NCBI RefSeq assembly: GCF_003095375.1
Contig: NZ_QEHR01000008.1
Span: 62,001 to 126,000, forward strand
Reading direction: 5' to 3'
Length of the DNA: 64,000 bases
DNA from: Marixanthomonas spongiae
GTDB lineage: Bacteria; Bacteroidota; Bacteroidia; Flavobacteriales; Flavobacteriaceae
Shown: positions 35,889 through 43,829 of the stretch, piece after piece
Layout: every line of letters begins with the position of its first letter
How positions within the stretch are numbered: the first letter of the stretch is position 1
Translations under genes and position numbers: made by a program
Notes under the pieces: model-generated
What the model saw: only the letters and a program-made list of their open reading frames with translations
The model's database searches: none
Told to the model about the DNA's origin: nothing

Positions 35889-37066
35889 GAGAACTATCCA
35901 ACGCCGAGCAGTCTAAACTCAAACTTCTTACTAAAAACCAAGTTTCTTTAACCCTTATTGAACCAACCGAAACCGGGTTGAAAAAGTCAATTATGGATGC
36001 AACTGGCTCAGTCCGTAGCTACTTAAAGGATAAGAATATCCACGACTATGGATTACAACAACAAGGTCCGAAAAACAAGGTAATGATACCTACAACAATT
36101 CATACTGGTTTCAAAACTTTTAATAAACAAGCATCTTTATATCGACCGATTACTAAAAACGGAGACCCAAGAATTTGGTTTTATGGATTGACAAAATTCG
36201 CTGATGCCAATGATATTATCGCAATTACCTTTTTTGATAATAGATTTCATATTTTCAATCTCACAAAATTAGATGTCGAATCTTTGATGAATTCTACTAT
36301 ACAGAATCCATTTCAAGAAGTTGTAGCAGAAATAAACAGTTCCGAGAACACCGTAGCATTTGAACTATTAGCAATGTTGAGAAAGGTTGCTAATTCGGGC
36401 CCTGTCCCTTCAATGGTTGATGCTGATACAGCTGTTGGTCGTTCGCTTGAACGCGCATTAAAGATACCAATGAATTCATCAAAAAATCCTGATTACAAAG
36501 GTATTGAACTTAAATCATATCGAAGTAATAGAACAAATCGCAAAAATCTTTTCGCTCAAGTACCAAATTGGAAACTGAGTAAATTCAAAAGTTCAGCTGA
36601 GATTTTGGATGCATTTGGATATGACCGTGGCGATGATTTTAAGTTGTATTGTACTGTTTCGGCTATAACAAGAAACTCACAAGGATTGAACTTAAGAATT
36701 GACAGTGACATAGCACAATTAATAGAAAATTCAGATAAGCCAGAGATTGGAGATTTTGTGATTTGGACACTTGACAAGTTGCACAACCGATTAAAGGCAA
36801 AGCACAAGGAAACTTTTTGGGTAGAAGCTGAAAGTACCAGAATTGATGGAAGAGAACATTTTCAATATACTTTTGTTGAGCATACCAAAAAACCGATTAC
36901 TTCTCAATTTGATTTGCTCGTCGAACAGGGAATTATAACTCTTGACCATTTAATTAAGCGGAACTCTAAAGGCAAGGTTGTTGAAAAAGGGCCTTTGTTC
37001 AAGATAAAACCAAAGGGAATTGAATTATTGTTTCCACCAAGTGAAAATTACAACTTACTCTTATAA
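35885..37066 (+). CDS. Type II restriction endonuclease, MvaI/BcnI-like
   Basis: 393 residues. The C-terminal two thirds contains AVGRSLERALKIPMNSSKNP then DYKGIELKSY, giving the PD-(D/E)XK core with Asp203, Glu208 and Lys210. This order is typical of the MvaI/BcnI endonuclease family, whose known members cut CC(W or S)GG; the site of this enzyme is not known. The N-terminal 160 residues are an extra domain (IWFYGLTKFADANDIIAITF) often found in this family. Translationally coupled to the methyltransferase by a 4-base overlap. Confidence 0.8.
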   Translation: MRELSNAEQSKLKLLTKNQVSLTLIEPTETGLKKSIMDATGSVRSYLKDKNIHDYGLQQQGPKNKVMIPTTIHTGFKTFNKQASLYRPITKNGDPRIWFYGLTKFADANDIIAITFFDNRFHIFNLTKLDVESLMNSTIQNPFQEVVAEINSSENTVAFELLAMLRKVANSGPVPSMVDADTAVGRSLERALKIPMNSSKNPDYKGIELKSYRSNRTNRKNLFAQVPNWKLSKFKSSAEILDAFGYDRGDDFKLYCTVSAITRNSQGLNLRIDSDIAQLIENSDKPEIGDFVIWTLDKLHNRLKAKHKETFWVEAESTRIDGREHFQYTFVEHTKKPITSQFDLLVEQGIITLDHLIKRNSKGKVVEKGPLFKIKPKGIELLFPPSENYNLLL

Positions 37067-37185
37067 CGCATTCGCTACGGTGACAACTATTTGTGAAGAA
37101 AAAACCACTACACAACAAAACAGCGAGGTATTATCCAAAACGAGACGGTATCTAAATGGACGAATCCGAAAATTAAGTTCAACCC

Positions 37186-38109
37186 TCACCGCAACGTCCC
37201 TTCGGGAAATTGGACCTTATCGGGTGCTTCGTTTAGTTTGGGCAGGGCGTATTTTAAAATACGGTTTCGGCGGCCGGTGGTATCGGTGGGCTCCACGGGG
37301 TACGAAACCACTGCTTCCATCCAAGCGTATGTGTTGATCCTGAAATAGACCATGGGTTCCCATTCTTCGTTTTTATGGGTGGTAAGGTGCGGGTACTGTT
37401 CTTTAAAGTCCTTTTGCTCTGCCTCCAGAAGACAGTTTTCCACAAATTTGAGGTCGCTGGTGTAGGCTATTTGCAGTGGGGTTTCATTTCGGATAAAAGG
37501 CATTTGGGGACCCGAATAATTGGTCACTTCTTCCTTTAATATCAAACTGTTGGGAAACCGGATAACCCTACCGCTCCTTCTGTCGTTGCCCAGGTAATCG
37601 CCACTGCATTCCAGAATGGAGGTGTCCAAATAACTTATTTCTACCACATCGCCCCGAAACCCTTTTATTTGAATACGGTCACCCACCAGATACGAACGCC
37701 GAAAAACCAAATAGATCCAAGCGATAAAAGATGCAATGGGCGCTTGCAACGCAAAACCCAGCACCAAGGAAATCAACCCGAAACTAACAGCTGCGGCGTA
37801 TAGATTTTGAAACAGAAAAGAAGCCACCACGATAAGACTGAGCACAATGGCAAGAAACCGGATAATGCGCAACAGGTTATACCGCTCCCCTTCTATATGG
37901 CTTTGTGTGGTAACGACCCTCGCAATGACTTTGCTTATCATGAAAATCAAGGAAATCAAAAACAGGCTCATGGTGAGCTTTCTCAAAAACGGAACATACT
38001 CATCCCAAGCATCGAAGGCTTCTAATTCCAACAAGTAATGTATGGCGATCAATAAAGCCGCCAATACTCCATACATGACAATCCAACGTTTGTTTTTATG
38101 ATTTCCCAT
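37186..38109 (-). CDS. MscS-family mechanosensitive channel
   Basis: 307 residues. Four hydrophobic helices in the first 140 residues, then the pore-lining signature FGLISLVLGFALQAPIASF and the beta domain YLVGDRIQIKGFRGDVVEIS. Small-conductance channels of this fold release solutes on hypo-osmotic shock. Complete, with a normal length. Its 3' 520 bases are duplicated at 33051-33570. Confidence 0.88.
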   Translation of the reverse strand: MGNHKNKRWIVMYGVLAALLIAIHYLLELEAFDAWDEYVPFLRKLTMSLFLISLIFMISKVIARVVTTQSHIEGERYNLLRIIRFLAIVLSLIVVASFLFQNLYAAAVSFGLISLVLGFALQAPIASFIAWIYLVFRRSYLVGDRIQIKGFRGDVVEISYLDTSILECSGDYLGNDRRSGRVIRFPNSLILKEEVTNYSGPQMPFIRNETPLQIAYTSDLKFVENCLLEAEQKDFKEQYPHLTTHKNEEWEPMVYFRINTYAWMEAVVSYPVEPTDTTGRRNRILKYALPKLNEAPDKVQFPEGTLR

Positions 38110-38926
38110 AGGCGTGTTGCTCTATCTTTGCTTTAAAAGTCAGTTAATCTGCCTGTTCTACGTGTATTTTTGAAAGTTACGGTATTTTCAGCTGATTATA
38201 AAAAAATATAGTCGTGTTCGACTAAGAGGTAAGACTCCCGTAGCTACGGGACTATTAGACGTAAGACGTAAGACTTTATTGTTAAAAAATTGATGATCAG
38301 ACAGTCGTGTTTAAAAAATTGTTATGCTTTAAAAAAATAGCAAAAACAAAATAGCAAGGTGTCCATAATGAGAAACATTTGAAACAGTTATGTTGTTGAG
38401 TTGTTTAAAAATTTAATCGGACACCAATGTAAAAAAATTATTAGTGTCCGATTAAATTAATTAAAACGAATGACACGCCAACAATAGCAAAGGGTTTGAG
38501 AGATTTTATAGTATGACGTCTTGCTTTAAGGTTTTTTATCTTTTAATGGCCTAAGCGAAGTTTGCGTTAAAAAATAATGTGAGTGGAGGGTTAAGCAAAC
38601 TAGCGCCAGCCGCAAAAATTGAATAGACAATAGCAAAACTTTGAGCTTTAAAAATTTATAAAAACCAGCGAATACCTTTAGTTTGCGCCGTAACGAGGGA
38701 AATTTTTAGCAAAGTTCGGTTAAGCCTAGACTTTTTTGGTTCGTTTTTTTGTCAATGAAAAAAATGAACAAACAAATTTTATTGAAAATAACTATTGTTA
38801 ATTTTAAGGACAATTTTTTTAATCGGACATTACTGTAAAAAATATACTTTTAGGTTGAAAACCCGAAGTTTCTACATACAGAACATTTGGTTTTTTAAAA
38901 CATCAAACTCGGCTTTGTCCCTTACC
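38110..38926. other. Long intergenic region with repeats
   Basis: 817 bases with no supported gene. Contains a tag run (GACGTAAGACGTAAGAC near 38258), a 14-bp inverted repeat (38411-38457), a related sequence at 38816-38845 and an A/T hairpin at 38741-38770. It may be the remains of a mobile element. Confidence 0.5.
38411..38457. repeat. Perfect 14-bp inverted repeat
   Basis: ATTTAATCGGACAC (38411-38424) and GTGTCCGATTAAAT (38444-38457) flank a 19-base loop. The sequence TTTAATCGGACA..A.TGTAAAAAA recurs at about 38818-38843, so two copies bracket roughly 400 bases of non-coding DNA, possibly ends of a decayed element. Confidence 0.65.
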
Positions 38927-39355
38927 TTAACGCGCAACTTGTTCACAAACAATCCCCCAAATGGTAATGGTCTGTTGTGCTGTATTGACTTTTACTTTGT
39001 TTTTGCCCAGCACTTCCACCTCATCGGGGTTGTTGTATTGCGCATCGAACAAAGCCGAAGCATCAAAACCTTTGCTTAAAAACTGCAATGTTTTCCAATG
39101 GCCTTCGCCGGTGTACGTGCCTTTTTCTGAACGTTCCACAGGTTTGTCATTGGTTTCCGGTTGCGGGATGCTTTTAAAGTTCAGCTGGAAGGTGTTGTTT
39201 TCAAATAGCAGCAACGAAATGGCGGCTACGCCATTGCCAAGGCTTTTGTAGGCAACGGTCTGTTTGGTGCCAAGGGTAACTTCTGCAGTCTTTTTCTTGC
39301 TGCCGCAGGAGCTTACTGCGACAGCAAGTAGTATGATGGTTAGAATGTTGCGCAT
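38927..39355 (-). CDS. Hypothetical lipoprotein
   Basis: 142 residues with lipobox VSSC (Cys17) and a basic GSKKK just after it. The mature part resembles a small beta-barrel (NNTFQLNFKSIPQPE ... SEKGTYTGEGHWKTL), loosely like NlpE or heat-shock HslJ-type lipoproteins, but their defining motifs are absent. Two bases after the ettA stop on the same strand, so probably in the ettA operon. Confidence 0.65.
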   Translation of the reverse strand: MRNILTIILLAVAVSSCGSKKKTAEVTLGTKQTVAYKSLGNGVAAISLLLFENNTFQLNFKSIPQPETNDKPVERSEKGTYTGEGHWKTLQFLSKGFDASALFDAQYNNPDEVEVLGKNKVKVNTAQQTITIWGIVCEQVAR

Positions 39356-39357
39356 AA

Positions 39358-41049
39358 TTACCGTATCAATTTCTTGTATTTAATACGTTTTGGCATCACG
39401 TCGCCACCCAGACGTTTCTTTTTGTTTTCTTCGTAATCGCTAAAGCCGCCTTCAAAGAAATACACTTCACTATTGCCTTCGAACGCCAATATGTGCGTAC
39501 AAATACGGTCTAAAAACCAACGGTCGTGGGAGATGACCACGGCACAACCGGCGAAGTTTTCCAGTCCTTCTTCCAACGCCCGAAGTGTGTTTACGTCCAA
39601 GTCGTTTGTAGGCTCATCGAGCAAGAGCACGTTGCCTTCTTCTTTTAAAGTCATCGCTAAGTGCAAACGGTTGCGCTCTCCACCGGATAGTTTGGAAACG
39701 GTTTTATTCTGTTCGCTTCCGCTAAAATTAAAACGGCTTAGGTAGGCACGGCTGTTTACTTGCTTGCCACCCATCATTACGAGTTCTTGTCCATCACTGA
39801 AGTTCTGCCAAATACTCTTATCGGGATCAATATTAGCGTGCGACTGATCTACATAGGCAATCTTGGCGGTTTCCCCTACTTCAAAAGAACCTTTATCGGG
39901 TTCAATCTCGCCCATAATCATTTTAAAAATGGTGGTTTTACCGGCACCGTTTGGGCCAATAATTCCCACAATCCCGGCTTGTGGCAATTTGAAGTTAAGG
40001 TCGTCGTACAGCAGTTTATCGCCAAATGCCTTGGCCACCCTCTTGGCTTCGATCACGTTAGTACCCAAACGCGGACCATTGGGGATAAATATTTCGAGCT
40101 TGTCCTGTAATTTATTTTGGTCTTGGCTCAAGAGCTTATCGTAATTGTTTAAACGGGCTTTTTGTTTAGATTGACGTCCTTTTGGAGCCATCCGTACCCA
40201 TTCCAATTCGCGTTCCAATGTTTTTTGACGTTTACTGGCTTGTTTCTGTTCTTGCGCCATCCGTTTGGACTTTTGGTCGAGCCACGAAGAGTAATTCCCT
40301 TTCCACGGAATGCCCTCGCCACGGTCTAATTCTAATATCCAACCGGCTACATTATCAAGAAAATATCTATCGTGCGTTACGGCGATCACCGTTCCTTTGT
40401 ATTGTGCCAAATGATGCTCCAACCAATGCACACTCTCGGCATCTAAGTGGTTGGTAGGCTCATCTAACAGTAATACGTCTGGTTCTTGCAACAGCAAACG
40501 GCACAGAGCTACCCGGCGGCGTTCCCCGCCTGAAAGCACACTAATCTTTTTGTCTTTTTCGGGCGTCCGCAGGGCATCCATCGCTATTTCCAGCTTGGTA
40601 TCCAGTTCCCACGCATTGGTGGCATCTATTTTATCTTGCAGTTTGGCTTGTTTGTCCATTAGCTCCTGCATTTTGTCGGCGTCTTCATAGACTTCCGGCA
40701 GGCCGAACATATCGTTTATCTTGTTGTATTCGTCCAAAACATCAACCACTTCTTTAACCCCTTCTTTTACCACTTCCATCACGGTTTTGTCTTCGTCTAG
40801 TTCAGGCTCCTGTTCTAGCATACCCACACTGTAATTTGGTGCGAAAACCACATCACCTTGATAGTTTTGGTCTTTTCCGGCAATGATTTTCAGCAAGGTG
40901 GATTTTCCACTACCGTTTAAGCCGAGAATACCAATTTTGGCACCGTAGAAAAAGCTTAAATAAATGTTTTTAAGTACCGGTGTTTGTGCGCTTGGAAACG
41001 TCTTGGTTACACCGGACATGGAGAAAATTACTTTTTTATCGTCTGACAT
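39358..41049 (-). CDS. ettA: Energy-dependent translational throttle protein EttA (ABC-F)
   Basis: 563 residues. Two ATP-binding cassettes without membrane domain: Walker A GLNGSGKST and GPNGAGKTT, signatures LSGGERRRVA and LSGGERNRLH, Walker B LLLDEPTNHLDAES and LLLDEPTNDLD. The Arg/Lys-rich linker (MAPKGRQSKQKARL) between cassettes and the arm insertion after the first Walker A region match EttA, which gates translation initiation in response to ATP. The lipoprotein gene follows at 2 bases. Confidence 0.94.
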   Translation of the reverse strand: MSDDKKVIFSMSGVTKTFPSAQTPVLKNIYLSFFYGAKIGILGLNGSGKSTLLKIIAGKDQNYQGDVVFAPNYSVGMLEQEPELDEDKTVMEVVKEGVKEVVDVLDEYNKINDMFGLPEVYEDADKMQELMDKQAKLQDKIDATNAWELDTKLEIAMDALRTPEKDKKISVLSGGERRRVALCRLLLQEPDVLLLDEPTNHLDAESVHWLEHHLAQYKGTVIAVTHDRYFLDNVAGWILELDRGEGIPWKGNYSSWLDQKSKRMAQEQKQASKRQKTLERELEWVRMAPKGRQSKQKARLNNYDKLLSQDQNKLQDKLEIFIPNGPRLGTNVIEAKRVAKAFGDKLLYDDLNFKLPQAGIVGIIGPNGAGKTTIFKMIMGEIEPDKGSFEVGETAKIAYVDQSHANIDPDKSIWQNFSDGQELVMMGGKQVNSRAYLSRFNFSGSEQNKTVSKLSGGERNRLHLAMTLKEEGNVLLLDEPTNDLDVNTLRALEEGLENFAGCAVVISHDRWFLDRICTHILAFEGNSEVYFFEGGFSDYEENKKKRLGGDVMPKRIKYKKLIR

Positions 41050-41185
41050 TGTGTTTGGGTTATTTGTTTGAGTTATTTGTTGTTAAGCTACTTCAATAAA
41101 ATTTGTTTATTTAGGCATCCTTTGGTTTAATTTTGACCTAGGACTTAAGGATGAAGGACTATAAGATTGAAATCAATTTTAAAAA

Positions 41186-41659
41186 TTAAGAGCCTTTCAA
41201 TCCAAGCAACCGAAGCACCACTACCAATTGCCCTGTGTGATAGGCGGTATGCTCTATGACCAGCAACAGTTCGCGCATCAGGGTTTGGCCATCCCCCGTG
41301 GGAACAGTTTCAGTAAGCGATGCTGTTTCGGCCAAATCTTGCAGTTGCTTTCTATCGTCCAGATACTCTTGTTTCAGTTGTTTCCACTCGCTTTCGGTCT
41401 TTGGCCGCTGTTTATCTGGCCAATACGCATCGGGCCAATTAGGGGCTGTATAGTCTTCAGAAACACAAAATTTCAAAATATCTTTCTGCGCAAACGCAAT
41501 ATGGTAAAACAGTTCATAGAACGAATACGGCAGGTTATAAGGCCGCTCCCCTATTCTCTCAAAGGTAATTTCTGAAAGCAGCTCCTCCAGTGGGATAAAC
41601 GCTTCGCCCCCGGCAAGGTGTTTTTTCAAAAGGCTACGGATGGTTTGTTCGTTGATCAT
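41186..41659 (-). CDS. DinB-family protein
   Basis: 157 residues. Four-helix bundle with SFYELFYHIAFAQKDIL and the C-terminal EHTAYHTGQLVVVLRLLGL; the His residues in both helices form the family's metal site. Members include bacillithiol transferases and other thiol-dependent enzymes; the exact reaction cannot be read from sequence. The small CAL67264-like gene lies 10 bases upstream on the same strand. Confidence 0.85.
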   Translation of the reverse strand: MINEQTIRSLLKKHLAGGEAFIPLEELLSEITFERIGERPYNLPYSFYELFYHIAFAQKDILKFCVSEDYTAPNWPDAYWPDKQRPKTESEWKQLKQEYLDDRKQLQDLAETASLTETVPTGDGQTLMRELLLVIEHTAYHTGQLVVVLRLLGLKGS

Positions 41660-41669
41660 TTCAGAAAAA

Positions 41670-41849
41670 CTAAACCCTTCCCTTTAAGGCATTGAACACC
41701 CAGGCAATAGCAAAAAAGCCAATCCCTACAGCCGCAAAACCCCAACCAGCAACGTCGTCGTAACGAAACGCCCCCAGGGCAATGAGTGCGACACCAACCA
41801 CTATCATTATAAACGTGGCCCAAGCCAATACGGTATTTTTATTCATCAT
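41670..41849 (-). CDS. CAL67264-like small membrane protein
   Basis: 59 residues, read by hand: starts MMNKNTVLAWATFIMIVVGV and ends FFAIAWVFNALKGRV. Two hydrophobic helices with a FRYDDVAGWG turn between. This matches my memory of a small, highly conserved flavobacterial membrane protein family named after a Gramella locus. Either of two adjacent Met codons could start it. Function unknown. It is 10 bases upstream of the DinB-family gene. Confidence 0.75.
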   Translation of the reverse strand: MMNKNTVLAWATFIMIVVGVALIALGAFRYDDVAGWGFAAVGIGFFAIAWVFNALKGRV

Positions 41850-41994
41850 AAGCAGTTTTTTCTTAAAAACACGTCTTTAACAGTACAATATGGTACGGAA
41901 CGCAACCAAAAGCAATGGCGGCCTTTGACGTATTTGCAAACACAAATATCGGTAATAAAATAGAGATTTACCGTACCAAAATGCCATAGTTTCG

Positions 41995-42002
41995 TATTTT
42001 TG
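41995..42002 (+). promoter_or_regulatory. Likely -7 element of the acyl-CoA carboxylase gene
   Basis: TATTTTTG lies 11 bases before the ATG at 42014, giving a very short leader. No good TTG is at the expected distance. Confidence 0.4.
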
Positions 42003-42013
42003 GGGAAATTGCA

Positions 42014-43666
42014 ATGACTATTATGGATATGACCTTTAATAAAAACGAAGACCACAACAAGCTATCGGTTTCGGACCTTAAAAAAAGACTCGCCAAGGTA
42101 AAATTGGGCGGGGGCGAAAAACGAATAGAAAAACACCACAAAAAGGGTAAAATGACTGCCCGTGAGCGTATAGACTATCTGCTGGACGACAAAAAACCCA
42201 GTATAGAAATCGGTGCTTTTGCAGGTGAAGGCATGTACGAAGAGCACGGTGGTTGTCCCAGCGGCGGTGTGGTAGTTAAAATTGGTTACGTAAAAGGAAA
42301 GCAATGTATTGTGGTTGCAAACGATGCAACGGTTAAAGCGGGCGCTTGGTTTCCCATTACCGCTAAAAAGAATTTACGCGCCCAGGAAATTTCCATAGAA
42401 AACAAACTTCCTATTATTTATTTAGTGGACAGTGCCGGGGTGTACCTGCCGATGCAAGATGAAATTTTCCCTGATAAAGAGCACTTCGGAAGGATTTTTA
42501 GAAACAACGCCGTGATGAGCAGTATGGGCATTACCCAAATTGCTGCCGTGATGGGAAGTTGCGTGGCTGGAGGGGCCTATTTGCCTATTATGAGTGATGA
42601 AGCACTTATCGTTGATAAAACAGGAAGTATTTTCCTAGCCGGAAGCTATTTGGTAAAAGCGGCCATTGGCGAAAGCATTGAAAATGAAGATTTGGGCGGC
42701 GCAACCACGCATTCTGAAGTAAGCGGCGTAACCGATTATAAAGCTGAAGACGATAAAGATGCGTTAACTAAAATTCAGAATATCGTTTCAAAAATAGGCG
42801 ATTTTGATAAAGCAGGCTTTAACCGGGACAAAACCAAAAAACCAAAGAAAACGCCAGAAGATATCTACGGAATACTGCCCAAATCGCGCACCGAACAATA
42901 CGATATGCTCGAAATAATCCATCGTTTGGTAGATGATAGCGATTTTGAGGAATACAAAAAAGGCTACGGCCAGACTATCTTGACCGGCTATGCCCGTATT
43001 GATGGTTGGGCAGTGGGGATTGTGGCCAACCAACGTAAATTGGTAAAAACCACCAAAGCAAAGACCAAGCCCAGCGAAATGCAGTTTGGTGGGGTGATCT
43101 ACAGCGACAGTGCCGATAAGGCCACGCGGTTTATTGCCAACTGTAACCAGAAGAAAATCCCATTGGTGTTTTTACAGGATGTTACCGGGTTTATGGTGGG
43201 CAGTAAAAGCGAGCACGGCGGCATTATCAAAGACGGAGCCAAAATGGTCAACGCTGTGAGTAACAGTGTGGTGCCCAAATTCACTATTGTTATCGGCAAC
43301 AGTTATGGTGCAGGAAATTATGCGATGTGCGGAAAAGCCTACGATCCTCGATTGATCGCCGCTTGGCCCAGTGCCGAACTTGCGGTGATGAGCGGGAACA
43401 GCGCTGCCAAAGTATTGCTGCAAATTGAAACCGCTTCGCTTAAAAAACAAGGCAAGGAAATTACCCCAGAAGTGGAAAAAGAACTGTTCGATAAAATAAA
43501 AAACCGCTACGACGAACAGATTTCCCCCTATTACGCCGCCGCCCGTATGTGGACAGACGCCGTAATCGATCCACTGGATACCCGAAAATGGATTTCCATG
43601 GGCATCGAGGCCGCCAACCACGCCCCTATTCAAAAGAAGTTTAATATGGGGGTTTTGCAGGTGTAA
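42014..43666 (+). CDS. Acyl-CoA carboxylase beta (carboxyltransferase) subunit
   Basis: 550 residues; in-frame ATGs at 42023 and 42029 are alternatives. Both crotonase-like halves are present: GVVVKIGYVKGKQCIVVANDATVKAGAWFP and VDSAGVYLPMQDE in the first, then FLQDVTGFMVGSKSEHGGIIKDGAKM and GNSYGAGNYAMCGKAYDPRL in the second. It transfers carboxyl from biotin to an acyl-CoA; methylcrotonyl-CoA or propionyl-CoA are both possible. The biotin-carrying alpha subunit is not nearby. Confidence 0.9.
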   Translation: MTIMDMTFNKNEDHNKLSVSDLKKRLAKVKLGGGEKRIEKHHKKGKMTARERIDYLLDDKKPSIEIGAFAGEGMYEEHGGCPSGGVVVKIGYVKGKQCIVVANDATVKAGAWFPITAKKNLRAQEISIENKLPIIYLVDSAGVYLPMQDEIFPDKEHFGRIFRNNAVMSSMGITQIAAVMGSCVAGGAYLPIMSDEALIVDKTGSIFLAGSYLVKAAIGESIENEDLGGATTHSEVSGVTDYKAEDDKDALTKIQNIVSKIGDFDKAGFNRDKTKKPKKTPEDIYGILPKSRTEQYDMLEIIHRLVDDSDFEEYKKGYGQTILTGYARIDGWAVGIVANQRKLVKTTKAKTKPSEMQFGGVIYSDSADKATRFIANCNQKKIPLVFLQDVTGFMVGSKSEHGGIIKDGAKMVNAVSNSVVPKFTIVIGNSYGAGNYAMCGKAYDPRLIAAWPSAELAVMSGNSAAKVLLQIETASLKKQGKEITPEVEKELFDKIKNRYDEQISPYYAAARMWTDAVIDPLDTRKWISMGIEAANHAPIQKKFNMGVLQV

Positions 43667-43691
43667 TGGAGATCAGAAACTAGGTAATAAA

Positions 43692-43804
43692 GGTGGTTGA
43701 GTGAATTTGAGAGACCGACAGGGATCACGAATTTGTATCGAAAACACCAAAACAAATGCTGGGCCTTCGATACACCCCTCCTATCGTCGGAGCACTCAGG
43801 CACC
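43692..43804. repeat. REP-like intergenic repeat, inverted pair
   Basis: The minus-strand copy spans 43692 (GGTGGTTGAGTG) to 43743 (TATCGAAA) and the plus-strand copy 43766 (TTCGATACA) to 43804 (CACTCAGGCACC). The arrangement matches the pair at 8679-8814. It lies between two convergent genes. Confidence 0.7.
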
Positions 43805-43829
43805 TAAAAGTATCGAAAAAGACTAAAAA

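Larger units (their letters stand above)
33051..37707. mobile_element. Restriction-modification insertion flanked by a 520-bp direct duplication
   Basis: Two direct copies of an mscS 3' region (33051-33570 and 37188-37707) bracket the methyltransferase and endonuclease genes and little else. This layout matches 'insertion with long target duplication', described for R-M genes in other bacteria. No transposase or integrase is present. R-M genes are more A+T-rich than the mscS copies. Mechanism is inferred. Confidence 0.65.
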
